A stretch of 64,000 nucleotides of DNA, taken from Paenimyroides baculatum (GTDB lineage Bacteria > Bacteroidota > Bacteroidia > Flavobacteriales > Flavobacteriaceae). Numbering within the stretch: the stretch's first letter is position 1; every line of letters begins with the position of its first letter. A model generated the notes under the pieces. That model did no database searches and was not told where the DNA came from. It saw nothing but the letters and a program-made list of their open reading frames with translations. The stretch spans positions 17,727 to 81,726 of the forward strand of contig NZ_VWSG01000012.1 in the NCBI RefSeq assembly GCF_008629655.1. The letters run 5' to 3'. Positions 18,235-27,919 of this stretch are shown in pieces. Both the position numbers and the translations under genes were made by a program.

Positions 18235-19401
18235 TTACTTGTTAATTGCTTCTTTAATGCTTACTTTTTTACCGTTTTTATAGGCAACCAAAAACGCAGA
18301 ATTGTATCCTTTGTTTTTAGCGACTTCTAAAGCCTTACGAGCATGATCGTAATCGGTAGTTTCATTATAAAAATACTTAAACATATTGCCTTCTTTAGTC
18401 ACAGAAATATTGTTTAAACCGTTGAAGTTACTTGGCGTTAAGGCAACATCTTTACTACTGGCAGAAATTTGAACTTTAAAAGAAACACCGGTTTTTGTAA
18501 CTGTTGCAGGTTTAGATGCATCTACAGATGATGTTTGTGCAGGCTCTACTACTTTTTGTTTAACAGTATCAACTTTTTTAGGTTCTTCTTCTCTTACAGG
18601 AGTTTCTCTAGGTTTCTGGGTTGAAATATTTTCGCTTGCAGAATGATACTGCTTTTTATAATCGATGATTGCGTTGGCAATACCGCGAGCCAACTCGTTC
18701 TTACCTTCTTCGCTATTAAGGTATGCGCCTTCTTCACTGTTCGATAAAAATCCTAATTCAACCAAAACACTTGGCATGAATGCAGTGTATAAAACTACGA
18801 AAGGCGCCTGTTTAACCCCACGGTTTTTTCTTTCGGCATCGTTCGTAAAACGGGTTTGAACTTTTGATGCCAGTTCAATACTTTGCGTTACAAATTGTTC
18901 CTGTATTAAGGTCAATCCAATTAATGATTCAGGTTTGCTTGGATCGTATCCAGAATAAGATGTTTCATAATTATCCTCTAAAGTAATAACGGCATTCTCT
19001 TTTTTAGCAATTTCTAAATTCGATGCGTTTTTACTTGTACCCATTATAAAGGTTTCGGTTCCTGTAGCGCTTGGTGCGTTAGAAGCTGCGTTTGCGTGAA
19101 TTGAAACAAAAATATCTGCTTTTTCACGATTGGCAATTTCGGTACGCTCTCTCAACTCTAAAAAAACATCAGATTTACGAGTATAGATAACACTTATTCC
19201 TTTATCTCTTTTCAACAAGTCGCCTACTTTTTCGGCAACATCTAAAACAATTTTCTTTTCTACATAATTTCCGCGCACAGCACCAAAATCTTTACCTCCG
19301 TGTCCGGGATCTAAAACCACTTTGAAATTCTGGGCATAAACCGTTGATCCAACACACATTAAAAAGGCACCGACAACAACTTTAAAGTTATCTATAAACA
19401 T
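18235..19401 (-). CDS. N-acetylmuramoyl-L-alanine amidase (Amidase_3) with C-terminal SPOR-like domain
   Basis: 388 residues with a signal peptide (ending TVYAQ). The amidase domain at about 25-245 has DPGHGGKD (zinc His), a conserved Glu in NYVEKKIVLD, SIHANA and the catalytic Glu region LVELGFLSN. A Pro/Lys/Glu/Thr-rich linker follows and the last 75 residues look like a SPOR-type peptidoglycan-binding fold. It should cut septal peptidoglycan in the periplasm. It is the first of two tandem copies; the other (19619-20378) is frameshifted and lacks the C-terminal domain. The gene probably starts the transcript that runs through the MCE and Fe-S genes. Confidence 0.88.
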   Translation of the reverse strand: MFIDNFKVVVGAFLMCVGSTVYAQNFKVVLDPGHGGKDFGAVRGNYVEKKIVLDVAEKVGDLLKRDKGISVIYTRKSDVFLELRERTEIANREKADIFVSIHANAASNAPSATGTETFIMGTSKNASNLEIAKKENAVITLEDNYETSYSGYDPSKPESLIGLTLIQEQFVTQSIELASKVQTRFTNDAERKNRGVKQAPFVVLYTAFMPSVLVELGFLSNSEEGAYLNSEEGKNELARGIANAIIDYKKQYHSASENISTQKPRETPVREEEPKKVDTVKQKVVEPAQTSSVDASKPATVTKTGVSFKVQISASSKDVALTPSNFNGLNNISVTKEGNMFKYFYNETTDYDHARKALEVAKNKGYNSAFLVAYKNGKKVSIKEAINK

Positions 19402-19618
19402 AGCATATTTATATTTTCGTTTCTTATTATAAAGTCTAAATTAAAAAATAACGGTTAAGATTTCTGAATAAAACAGAATCCCATTCCAATTTACAAAAAT
19501 AGTATATAAAACTTGCATACAAAAGTAATATATCTCGTTTTTAACTCGATTTTACCTACAACACGTTATTAAGAATTAAAACTAATAACCTAATTCCCCC
19601 CTAACAACATATCTTTTA
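19402..19618. repeat. Duplicated intergenic segment with relict of the lptD 5' end
   Basis: This stretch aligns over about 150 bases with the region between the second amidase and lptD (about 20379-20530): shared strings include TTTCTTATT, AGTCTAAA, AAAAGTAATATAT and TCGTTTTTAA. Positions 19513-19572 read as TTG-initiated codons for LHTKVIYLVFNSIL and then stop, beside LHKKVIYIVFNLIL at the start of the real lptD. It therefore marks a tandem duplication that covered the amidase and the beginning of lptD. Confidence 0.7.
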
Positions 19619-20378
19619 TTAGTTTGAATTGCTTTTTTTATATTCTCTAATTGCTCTTGCAATTGCTTTCGCCATCTCGTTTTTACCTTCTTCGGAATTA
19701 AGATACTCGCCTTCGTCTTTATTAGAAATAAAACCCAATTCTACTAATATACTCGGCATAAGTGCACTGTGCAATACCCAAAACGGACCTTGCCTTACAC
19801 CTCTGTCGTTTCGTAGAACATCGTCTTTAAATCGAACCTGAATTTTCGATGCCAGATCAATACTCTGCTTGATAAATTGTTCCTGCATCAAAGTCAATCC
19901 TATCAAAGATTCCGGACGGTTTGGATCGTATCCTTCATAATGTTTTTCATAATTATCTTCTAAAGTAATAACAGCATTCTCTCGTTTTGCGACATCTAAA
20001 TTAGCTTCGTTTTTACTGATACCCATTATATAGGTTCTGCACCATAAGCAGCAGTGTTTTTGCCGCGTTTACGTGAATAGACACAAAAACATCGGCTTTT
20101 TCTCGGTTTGCTATTTTGGTACGTTCTTGAACTTCTATAAAAACATCTGTTTTGCGGGTAAAAATCACTTTAATATCTTTATCAAGCTTTAGTAGTTCGC
20201 CAACCTTTAAAGCAACATCTAAAACAATTTTCTTTTCTACATAATTTCCGCGCATGGCACCGGGATCTTTCCCTCCGTGACCGGGATCTAAAACTACTTT
20301 AAAATTTTGTGCATAAACCGTTGATCCAACACACATTAAAAAGGCAGCACAAGCAACTTTAACCTTATTTACAAACAT
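19619..20378 (-). pseudogene. Second N-acetylmuramoyl-L-alanine amidase, frameshifted and truncated
   Basis: The frame starting at 20378 encodes a signal peptide and the first half of an amidase domain almost identical to the neighbour (DPGHGGKDPGAMRGNYVEKK), then derails after SIHVNAAK. A second frame (20026 to 19619) continues from MGISKNEANLDVAKREN to EYKKSNSN. Comparison with the intact paralogue indicates two one-base losses about 25 bases apart, one in the T run at 20057-20061 and one at 20035-20036 (reverse strand A runs); restoring both bases gives VNAAKNTAAYGAETYIMG. The SPOR-like tail is absent. Either an inactive duplicate or, less likely, sequencing errors in homopolymers. Confidence 0.75.
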
Positions 20379-20491
20379 GATTTATTTTATATTTTGGTTT
20401 CTTATTTAAAAGTCTAAAAGTAAAAAAAAATATTAGTAAGTTTGAAGTCTAAAAAACACACCTACCAATTTTACAAAATAGCTTTAAAAAG

Positions 20492-23185
20492 TTGCATAAA
20501 AAAGTAATATATATCGTTTTTAATTTGATCTTGATTCCGGGCGCACTGTCAAAGGTTTCGGCACAAGAATTCCCTCATGTAAACAAGCGCTTAAATATTG
20601 AAAGTAAGAAAGATACACTTCCAAAAACACCTATTACGACTGCAACTTTAGATACCGTAAACCCTGTTAAAAACGACAGTATTAAACCTAAACAAGGGCA
20701 AAAATTAGAAGCACCAATGTTTAGAACTGCCAAAGATTACGAAAAGCTAGATCAGAAAAATAAAAAGGTTACGTTGTACAATCAGGCAGTTTTTAAGTAT
20801 CAGGATTACGAACTTACGGCAGGAATCATTATTTATGATTATGAAAAGGAAGAAGTTTATGCCGGCAGAATTAAAGATTCGTTAGGTAATTTAACACAGC
20901 ATCCCGTTTTTAAACAAGGAACGCAAATCGTTGAACCAGATTCTATTCGTTTCAACACAAAAACAAAAAAAGCGATTGTTTGGAACACCCGAACAAAATA
21001 TCAGGATTTTAATGTTAAGGCTGCAAAAACCAAAAAAGTAAACGATTCGGTTTACTTTATGAAAGATGTAATTTTTACAACTGCAGAAGATATTGAGAAT
21101 CCGGAATACTATTTCCGAACATCGAATGCTAAATTTGTTCCTAACAAAAAAATTGTAACCGGAGTTACCAATTTGGTTATCGAAGATGTACCAACACCTA
21201 TTGGTTTGCCGTTTGCTTTTTTTCCTTTATCGCAAGGATCAGTTTCCGGTTTCATTATTCCATCATTTGGTGATACCAATTTACGCGGTTACTATTTACA
21301 GAACGGTGGTTATTATTTTGCGTTTAACGACATGGTTGATTTAACCTTATTGGGCGATGTTTACCAAAACGGAAGTAATGCTTTAAATGCGCAATCGCAA
21401 TATCGTAAAAGATACAAATACAGCGGAAATCTTAATTTAAGATACGAAACATTAATTGACGGCGAGCGTGGTTTTGATAATTATCAGAAAGCTAAAATCT
21501 ATAACATCCAGTGGAGTCATTCGCAAGATGCAAAGGCAAACCCAACATCACGTTTTTCTGCATCGGTTAACTTGGGTAGTAGTAACTATTTCCGTAACTC
21601 GTTAAACACGCAGAACATCGGATCAAACATGAATAACACCTTATCATCATCGATAAGTTATTCAAAAACAATACAATCTGTTCCGCAGGTAAATTATACG
21701 GTTTCTGCAAATCATACCCAAAACACCAATACGCAGCAAATTACCATGTCTTTGCCAAATGTGCAGGCAAGTGTTGATCGTGTGTATCCTTTTGCTCCAA
21801 AAAACGGTTCTAAAAAAGGATTTATTCAAAATTTAAACCTACAATATAATTTAAGTGGTAGAAATCAAATTCAAACCACAGATTCATTGTTCTTTAAATC
21901 GGCAATGTTTAATGAAATGGATGCCGGAATTCAACATACCATTCCATTAGCTACCAACTTTAAAGTATTAAAATACCTGTCGGTTACCATGACGGGAAGT
22001 TATAACGAAACTTGGGTTTTAAATACGTTTGACCGTTTTTACAGTAACGAAACCAATCAGGTTGAGACAGTAAGAAATAATGGTTTTGATAGTTACCGTA
22101 CTTATAATTTTGGAGCAAATGTTGGAACTACCTTGTATGGAACATTTAATTTCAACAAAAACTCTAAAATTCAGGCAATTCGCCACGTAATTCGTCCGGC
22201 GGTTTCTTATAACTACACACCGAGTTTCAATCAATATTACGACACGTATGCTATTGATGCATTGGGAACTACCATGGAAGAATATTCGCGTTTTCAGGGA
22301 ACTTTGTTCGGCGAACCTAACAGAACTATGTCTAACATGGTAGGTTTATCGGTAGGAAATAATTTTGAAGCAAAAGTTCGTGACGATGAATCTGCAACGG
22401 GCGAACCTAAAAAAGTAATGCTTTTAAATTCACTGAATTTTGGTACATCGTACAATTTCACTGCCGATTCGTTAAAGCTGGCACCACTTAGAATGAGTGC
22501 TAACACCAATTTACTGAAAGATAAATTACAACTGAATTTTGGTACAACTTTAGATCCGCTGGCTATTGATAATGCTGGCAACAGAATTGATAAATTTAAC
22601 ATTGCAAACGGCGGAAGTTTGTTGCGCCTTACAAGTGCCAATATTACCGTAAATTATTCTTTAGCAAGTACCGATCCTTTGTTTGGCGGAAGCCCTAATC
22701 CTGAAGACGAAGTAGATCAAAATGTACAAAACGGTGGTCGTGGAGATGATTTGTTCGGGCAATCGGTTGATTTAGCAGACAGACAAAAATCGATGTTTGA
22801 TGATAAAAAACGTGAAAAAACAAAAACATCTTTTTACAATACTGAAATTCCTTGGGATTTAACCTTAGCATGGAGTTTAACCTACAACAATGCACGCCGT
22901 ACATCAGAAATTACAAATAATTCGCTGATGGTTTCCGGAAATGTAACACTGTCACCGGGTTGGTTGGCCGGTTTTTCTACGGGATACGATTTTAAAAATA
23001 AAGGTATTACTTATACGCAATTGCGTTTTGAGCGTGATTTAAAATCATGGCGAATGGATTTTTCTTGGATTCCGAACGGATACTACAAACAGTGGAACTT
23101 TTTCATCGGAATTAAATCGTCGATCCTACAAGATATCAAATACGAAAAAAGAAATGCTGCCGAACGCCGTTTCAGAAACAGATAA
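20492..23185 (+). CDS. lptD: LptD-like LPS assembly outer-membrane protein
   Basis: 897 residues with a signal peptide (ending KVSAQ). A periplasmic OstA/LptA-like jellyroll at about 80-220 (TAGIIIYDYEKEEVYAGRI) is followed by a long beta-barrel rich in alternating aromatic and polar residues. The protein should insert LPS into the outer leaflet of the outer membrane. The start is TTG at 20492; a relict copy of the same first 14 codons at 19513 begins with the same TTG, which supports it. The gene is divergent from the broken amidase by 113 bases. Confidence 0.85.
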   Translation: MHKKVIYIVFNLILIPGALSKVSAQEFPHVNKRLNIESKKDTLPKTPITTATLDTVNPVKNDSIKPKQGQKLEAPMFRTAKDYEKLDQKNKKVTLYNQAVFKYQDYELTAGIIIYDYEKEEVYAGRIKDSLGNLTQHPVFKQGTQIVEPDSIRFNTKTKKAIVWNTRTKYQDFNVKAAKTKKVNDSVYFMKDVIFTTAEDIENPEYYFRTSNAKFVPNKKIVTGVTNLVIEDVPTPIGLPFAFFPLSQGSVSGFIIPSFGDTNLRGYYLQNGGYYFAFNDMVDLTLLGDVYQNGSNALNAQSQYRKRYKYSGNLNLRYETLIDGERGFDNYQKAKIYNIQWSHSQDAKANPTSRFSASVNLGSSNYFRNSLNTQNIGSNMNNTLSSSISYSKTIQSVPQVNYTVSANHTQNTNTQQITMSLPNVQASVDRVYPFAPKNGSKKGFIQNLNLQYNLSGRNQIQTTDSLFFKSAMFNEMDAGIQHTIPLATNFKVLKYLSVTMTGSYNETWVLNTFDRFYSNETNQVETVRNNGFDSYRTYNFGANVGTTLYGTFNFNKNSKIQAIRHVIRPAVSYNYTPSFNQYYDTYAIDALGTTMEEYSRFQGTLFGEPNRTMSNMVGLSVGNNFEAKVRDDESATGEPKKVMLLNSLNFGTSYNFTADSLKLAPLRMSANTNLLKDKLQLNFGTTLDPLAIDNAGNRIDKFNIANGGSLLRLTSANITVNYSLASTDPLFGGSPNPEDEVDQNVQNGGRGDDLFGQSVDLADRQKSMFDDKKREKTKTSFYNTEIPWDLTLAWSLTYNNARRTSEITNNSLMVSGNVTLSPGWLAGFSTGYDFKNKGITYTQLRFERDLKSWRMDFSWIPNGYYKQWNFFIGIKSSILQDIKYEKRNAAERRFRNR

Positions 23186-23235
23186 TTTCATAACTTTAAG
23201 CTATTCGTTTTTAGTTCTAACTTAATATACATCAA

Positions 23236-23616
23236 ATGAAAAAAATAATCAACTCATCAAAAGCACCTGCTCCAATTGGTCCGTACAATCATTCGGTTAT
23301 GGTAGGCGATTTACTTTTTATATCGGGACAAATTCCTTTTAACCAAGCAACTGAAAATTTGGTAACAACGGGAATTCAAGACGAGACCAAACAAGTAATG
23401 CAAAATCTTTACTATATTATTGAAGAAGCCGGACTGACTTTTGACCATGTTGTAAAAGCAACTATTTTTATTAGAAACATGGATCATTTCAGTATGATTA
23501 ACGAAATATACGGAAGTTTCTTTTCTGCCGAAACAGCTCCAGCTCGTGAATGTGTTCAAGTTGAAAAACTACCACGAAACGTAAATATTGAAATTTCTAT
23601 GATTTTGCATAAATAA
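23236..23616 (+). CDS. RidA/YjgF-family enamine/imine deaminase
   Basis: 126 residues, the usual length of the family. Motifs APAPIGPYNHSV near the start, LLFISGQIPF, and the C-terminal signature ECVQVEKLPRNVNIEISMI with the conserved Arg in ARECVQV match RidA, which hydrolyses reactive 2-aminoacrylate released by PLP enzymes. It is a cytoplasmic trimer in known cases. It follows lptD by 50 bases and may be read from that transcript. A hairpin follows. Confidence 0.9.
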   Translation: MKKIINSSKAPAPIGPYNHSVMVGDLLFISGQIPFNQATENLVTTGIQDETKQVMQNLYYIIEEAGLTFDHVVKATIFIRNMDHFSMINEIYGSFFSAETAPARECVQVEKLPRNVNIEISMILHK

Positions 23617-23617
23617 A

Positions 23618-23648
23618 AAAACGTCGAACTTAATGTTCGTCGTTTTTT
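23618..23648. terminator. Bidirectional terminator
   Basis: AAAAAACGtCGAAC / GTTCGtCGTTTTTT with a 5-base loop and one T-T mismatch lies between the converging RidA and kdsB genes. Confidence 0.75.
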
Positions 23649-24384
23649 ACTTCCAAAGCAATCGTGCTTTATCTAAATCTTCTTTAGTGTCAATACCTAC
23701 CCCTGTGTGGTTTGTTAATACCATTTGTATAGTTCTGCCGTATTCTAAATAACGTAATTGTTCTAGTTTTTCAGTGGCTTCCAAACCTTTCATTTCCCAT
23801 TTGGTAAAATCTAAAAGGGCATTTTTTCGGTAAGCATAAACGCCTATGTGCTGATAATACGGAACGTAACTTTTACCATCTCGCGGAAAAGGAATAGCAG
23901 CTCGAGAAAAATACAATGCTTTTAAGTTTTGATCTACTACAACTTTTACGTTGTTCGGATTATTGATTGTTTCCAAATCATTAATTTCAAACATTAAAGA
24001 TGCCAGATCGATTTTTTGTTCGATATCTTTCTTAAAAATACCGATTAAACTTTCCAGATTTTCTTTGTTTACAAAAGGCTCATCACCCTGAACATTTACT
24101 ACAATATCACAATTTATATTTTCGATCACTTCTGCAATACGGTCGCTTCCGCTTTCATGAGAATCGCTGCTCATTACCACATTTACGTTGTGCTGTTTTA
24201 GTAAATCGAAAATAATTGGGTGATCTGTTGCAACCAAAACCTCATCGAACAACTGCGTTGCAACTGTTGCCACATATGTTTGAACTACAACGGGTTTTCC
24301 GCCTAAATCTTGAACCAATTTGGCAGGAAATCTTGTAGATGCATACCTTGCCGGAATTACTGCTATTATTTTTAAATTATTCAT
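23647..24384 (-). CDS. kdsB: 3-deoxy-manno-octulosonate cytidylyltransferase (CMP-Kdo synthetase)
   Basis: 245 residues, the normal length. The start [16 protein letters not shown] is the nucleotide-binding motif, and [24 protein letters not shown] and the ending [13 protein letters not shown] are KdsB signatures. It activates Kdo with CTP for lipid A-Kdo assembly, in line with an LPS-making cell and with lptD 460 bases away. Its start overlaps the end of the helicase gene by 8 bases, so the two are translated from one message. Confidence 0.93.
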   Translation of the reverse strand: MNNLKIIAVIPARYASTRFPAKLVQDLGGKPVVVQTYVATVATQLFDEVLVATDHPIIFDLLKQHNVNVVMSSDSHESGSDRIAEVIENINCDIVVNVQGDEPFVNKENLESLIGIFKKDIEQKIDLASLMFEINDLETINNPNNVKVVVDQNLKALYFSRAAIPFPRDGKSYVPYYQHIGVYAYRKNALLDFTKWEMKGLEATEKLEQLRYLEYGRTIQMVLTNHTGVGIDTKEDLDKARLLWK

Positions 24385-25801
24385 TGAAAAAATCGTCGTT
24401 AAATCCTATTAAATAAACTTTTTCTTTTGCTCGTGTTAGTGCTGTGTACAACCAACGCATATAATCTTTACTGATACCGTCTGGCAAATAAGGCTGCTCT
24501 ATAAAAACAGTATCCCATTGTCCACCCTGCGATTTATGACAGGTTACCGCATAAGCAAACTTAATCTGTAAGGCATTAAAATATTCGTTATTCTTAACTT
24601 TTTGCATTCTGCGGAACGCCGTTATTTCGTCTTGATAGTCTAACAAAACTTCCTGATACAGTTTGTTAGATTGTTCGTACGTTAAACTTGCCGATTCGGA
24701 ATGCAACGTATCCAACAAAACAATGGTATCAAACGCAGGCATATCGGGATAATCAATCATGCGGACTTTTACCGATGCAAACCTGAAACCGTACAATTCA
24801 TGATGTTTGTAAATCTGCATAACCTCCATAACATCGCCATTGGCAATAAAATCGGTTACTTTTGAATCTTTCAGCCAAAAATAATTATTTTTTACAACCA
24901 TTATGTAATCGCCCGCACTAATTTCGCTTTCGTTGTCTAAAACTCGAGTTCTAATTTGCTGATTGTACTGATTGGCGCGTTTGTTAGATCGAACAATAAA
25001 AATAGTTTCTTCGGATCCTTTTTTTGAAAAAGCATCGGTAATGGCATCAAGCGTTTCGTATCCGTCTTGTAATCGAATAATATCTTTAAAAGGTTTTATA
25101 TCAAACTCAAAATAATCGTAAAATTCTTGTTGTAGCTGCTCGCGTAATTCGGTTGCATTGTACAAAATTCCTGAATCTTCTTCCTGACGCATTACTTCGG
25201 TCAATTCAATAAAATCGACTTTCATGTGATAATTCAATGCCAGTTTACTTTCGTTCAAAGCCGGGCTTTCGTTCATTCCCACAGGTGGTAACTGCGCGGT
25301 ATCGCCCACAATAATCAGTTTGCAATTTTGACCAGAATAGACGTAATACAGCAAATCATCTAGCAACGAACCGTGCGTATACATGGTGGCATCGGTCACA
25401 TTATCTGAAATCATAGATGATTCATCGACAATAAAAATGGTATTTTTATGTTTGTTTGCCTGCATGGTAAACGCCATGCCCAGATTTTTATCTTTTTTAG
25501 GATAATAAATTTTTTTGTGAATGGTAAATGCCGGCTGTTTTGCGTAATTTGAAATGACTTTTGCAGCTCTACCTGTTGGTGCCAGCATTACGTACTTTTT
25601 ATTTACATGCGGCAACTGATTTACCAAAACCGACAATAACGTGGTTTTACCGGTACCGGCATATCCTTTTAAAACAAAAATTTCGTCTTGATTATCGTTT
25701 AAAACAAACTGCGAAATCTTTTTTAAAAAGGCATCTTGTTTTAAGGTAACATCAAACGGAAAGCTGTTTTTTAGCTGCAGATAAAATTCGGTAATCGTCA
25801 T
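24377..25801 (-). CDS. RecD-like superfamily 1 DNA helicase
   Basis: 474 residues with Walker [11 protein letters not shown] near 45, Walker B-type VDESSMI, a TAQLPPVG motif (GDTAQLPP) and the UvrD_C_2 C-terminal motifs [13 protein letters not shown] and [15 protein letters not shown]. Its length is shorter than RecD and it has no N-terminal domain, so it belongs with the small RecD2/Dda-like group. Role in DNA repair or recombination is inferred from the family. It is the first gene of a pair with kdsB. Confidence 0.85.
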   Translation of the reverse strand: MTITEFYLQLKNSFPFDVTLKQDAFLKKISQFVLNDNQDEIFVLKGYAGTGKTTLLSVLVNQLPHVNKKYVMLAPTGRAAKVISNYAKQPAFTIHKKIYYPKKDKNLGMAFTMQANKHKNTIFIVDESSMISDNVTDATMYTHGSLLDDLLYYVYSGQNCKLIIVGDTAQLPPVGMNESPALNESKLALNYHMKVDFIELTEVMRQEEDSGILYNATELREQLQQEFYDYFEFDIKPFKDIIRLQDGYETLDAITDAFSKKGSEETIFIVRSNKRANQYNQQIRTRVLDNESEISAGDYIMVVKNNYFWLKDSKVTDFIANGDVMEVMQIYKHHELYGFRFASVKVRMIDYPDMPAFDTIVLLDTLHSESASLTYEQSNKLYQEVLLDYQDEITAFRRMQKVKNNEYFNALQIKFAYAVTCHKSQGGQWDTVFIEQPYLPDGISKDYMRWLYTALTRAKEKVYLIGFNDDFFNE

Positions 25802-25852
25802 TTTTATAAAACGGGGTTTTCACAAAGATACTATTAATCAACAAAAAAATTG

Positions 25853-25860
25853 TACTTTTG
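25853..25860 (+). promoter_or_regulatory. -7 promoter element of the DUF3822-type gene
   Basis: TACTTTTG matches TAnnTTTG. The longest reading frame of the next gene would begin with a TTG inside this box, so the first usable ATG is downstream at 25876. Confidence 0.5.
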
Positions 25861-25875
25861 AACCTTATACATTTG

Positions 25876-26673
25876 ATGATTATGTTGAACGAATCGTTTC
25901 AAAAATTATACATACAGGTATCGTTACAAAATTTTAGTTACTGCGTTAAAAATCAGGTAAACAATCAGGTTATTCAGCTTAAATCGTTTGCTTTGGACCC
26001 TTACAAAACCATTGAACAGCAGTTAGATGTTTTTTTTGATAAGGAAGAAGCGTTGCAAGCAGGTTTTCAGGATGTTTTGGTTTTGCACGACAATAACTTA
26101 AACACGTTTGTGCCTACGGCTTTGTTCGATGAAACTTCGTTAGGAAGCTATTTGCAGTATAACACAAAGGTTTTCCCAACAGATTATTTCGATTTTGATT
26201 CGCTAACGCAACAACAAATGGAAAACATTTATGTGCCGTATGTTGCTTTTAACAATTACTTTTTAGATGTATTTGGCAGTTTTAATTTTCAGCACCTAAA
26301 CACCAGTTTGGTTCATCATTTTACAGGAAAATCTGCCAATAACAATTCGGTTGAATTTTTTGTTCATGTTGACGAAAATCATTTTGAAATAGTATTGCTT
26401 CAAAACAAAAAACTGTTGCTTTTTAACAGTTACGAATATCAAACCAAAGAAGATTTTATCTACTATATTTTATTTGTATTTGAACAGTTACAGCTTAACA
26501 CGCAAACTCAAATTGTAAAATTATACGGCAATATTACGCCCGAAAGCGATTTGTACCAGATTGTGTATAAATTTATACGCAACGTAGAAGTTGCTAATTT
26601 ACAAACCATTGCTCAAACACTTTCTGTAACCACCGAACAATTACAACAACATTACATTTTACTGCACGCATGA
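25876..26673 (+). CDS. DUF3822-type protein
   Basis: About 265 residues with no signal peptide. The body contains conserved-looking phrases of a flavobacterial family placed next to rsmD (LLFNSYEYQTKEDFIYYILF, VPYVAFNNYF), which I recognise as DUF3822; the fold resembles an actin/ASKHA-like domain but I cannot show that here. Start codons at 25876 and 25882 are both possible. The stop overlaps the rsmD start by 4 bases, so the two are translationally coupled. Confidence 0.7.
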   Translation: MIMLNESFQKLYIQVSLQNFSYCVKNQVNNQVIQLKSFALDPYKTIEQQLDVFFDKEEALQAGFQDVLVLHDNNLNTFVPTALFDETSLGSYLQYNTKVFPTDYFDFDSLTQQQMENIYVPYVAFNNYFLDVFGSFNFQHLNTSLVHHFTGKSANNNSVEFFVHVDENHFEIVLLQNKKLLLFNSYEYQTKEDFIYYILFVFEQLQLNTQTQIVKLYGNITPESDLYQIVYKFIRNVEVANLQTIAQTLSVTTEQLQQHYILLHA

Positions 26674-27272
26674 GAATAGTTTCCGGAAAATTTAAAGGTC
26701 GACGCATAACGGCTCCCAAAAATCTGCCCGTTCGTCCTACTACCGATTTAAGTAAAGAGGCACTTTTTAACATATTAAACCACCAATTTTCGTTTCACGA
26801 ATTAAAGGTTTTAGATTTATTTGCCGGAACGGGCAACATTAGTTACGAGTTTGCATCGCGCGGTGCCGAACCTATTACCTGTGTTGATACCGATCTGGGC
26901 TGTGTGAATTTTATTAAGAAAACATCGCAGGAATTTGGAATGGATATTACCGCGATTAAAAGCGATGTTTACAAGTTTTTAGAACGCAGTAAAGTTAAAT
27001 ACGATATTATTTTTGCTGATCCGCCTTACGATTTTTCCCAAGAACAGTTTGATAAGATTTATCAGTTGATTTTTGAAAACGATTTACTGCAAGAAGACGG
27101 TTTGCTGATTATTGAACATTCTGCCGGACAAACAAAAATGGAACATTTGGAACATTTTAACAACAGTAGAAAATACGGTGGATCTGTTTTTTCGTTTTTT
27201 GAATACGAACAAGTAGAATCCGATGATGATGATCATTTTGACGACGATGAGTACGATAACGAAGAGGAATAG
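26670..27272 (+). CDS. rsmD: 16S rRNA (guanine-966 N2)-methyltransferase RsmD
   Basis: 200 residues. MRIVSGKFKGRRI at the start, DLFAGTGNISYEFASRGA (SAM-binding) and the catalytic FADPPYDF are RsmD motifs. The enzyme methylates G966 of 16S rRNA in the 30S subunit. The last 18 residues are almost all Asp/Glu (SDDDDHFDDDEYDNEEE), an acidic tail not needed in the E. coli enzyme. The coding sequence ends inside a terminator hairpin. Confidence 0.9.
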   Translation: MRIVSGKFKGRRITAPKNLPVRPTTDLSKEALFNILNHQFSFHELKVLDLFAGTGNISYEFASRGAEPITCVDTDLGCVNFIKKTSQEFGMDITAIKSDVYKFLERSKVKYDIIFADPPYDFSQEQFDKIYQLIFENDLLQEDGLLIIEHSAGQTKMEHLEHFNNSRKYGGSVFSFFEYEQVESDDDDHFDDDEYDNEEE

Positions 27273-27288
27273 ATTTCCTCTTTTTTTG
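27262..27288 (+). terminator. Rho-independent terminator overlapping the rsmD stop
   Basis: AAGAGGAA / TTCCTCTT with the stop codon TAG in the 5-base loop, followed by a T run. Confidence 0.75.
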
Positions 27289-27315
27289 TATATTTAATTC
27301 TGAAAAAATCCAATT

Positions 27316-27879
27316 ATGAATTTAAAAAAGTCTATTCTCAACATACATTTAGTGGCTGTCTGCTTTTTATTCTTAAATTTCATTCTGTACATAGAAATTG
27401 ATTATTCTATAAACTATTACATTAAAATTATTTTAAAGGGAATACTTATATTAACTGGTGCTTCATTAATTTTTTTATACAAGAAAAAAACAGTTCTACT
27501 TTATTTGTATTCTATAATTTATATGTTCTTTAGCATCTTAGTGATATTAAACTATTCGTTTTTTAAAAGATTCGATATTTTAAATATTTTAAACGAAAGA
27601 AATTATAACGAAAATGGATTAGCTCTTTACAGACAATTCACTTATTATAAATTAGAATGTTTCTATTTTTTGGTATACAAGAAAGAATACTTTCTTCTTG
27701 AGAAAAAGTTAGGCTACATAAATACCGCTGAAAAAATTTCGAATGATACACATGAATTAAAATTGGTTGGTAGTAAAATAGTTATAAAATCAGATGGAAC
27801 TTATTATAATGAATCAAAAGATAGTATCGAAAATGCTGATTTAATATTACATTATCAAATTACACAAGATCCTTTTTAA
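27316..27879 (+). CDS. Hypothetical membrane protein
   Basis: 187 residues, not recognised. Three hydrophobic segments at about 8-28, 33-54 and 60-80 are followed by a Tyr/Lys-rich soluble part of about 100 residues. The coding sequence is very AT-rich and rich in Ile, Tyr and Lys, more so than its neighbours, which suggests a recently acquired or fast-evolving gene. It stands alone between two terminators. Confidence 0.55.
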   Translation: MNLKKSILNIHLVAVCFLFLNFILYIEIDYSINYYIKIILKGILILTGASLIFLYKKKTVLLYLYSIIYMFFSILVILNYSFFKRFDILNILNERNYNENGLALYRQFTYYKLECFYFLVYKKEYFLLEKKLGYINTAEKISNDTHELKLVGSKIVIKSDGTYYNESKDSIENADLILHYQITQDPF

Positions 27880-27884
27880 AAATA

Positions 27885-27911
27885 AACCCCTCACTTTAAA
27901 AGTGAGGGGTT
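27885..27911. terminator. Strong bidirectional terminator
   Basis: AACCCCTCACT / AGTGAGGGGTT with a short loop separates the hypothetical gene from acs, which converge here. Confidence 0.85.
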
Positions 27912-27919
27912 CTACTTAT

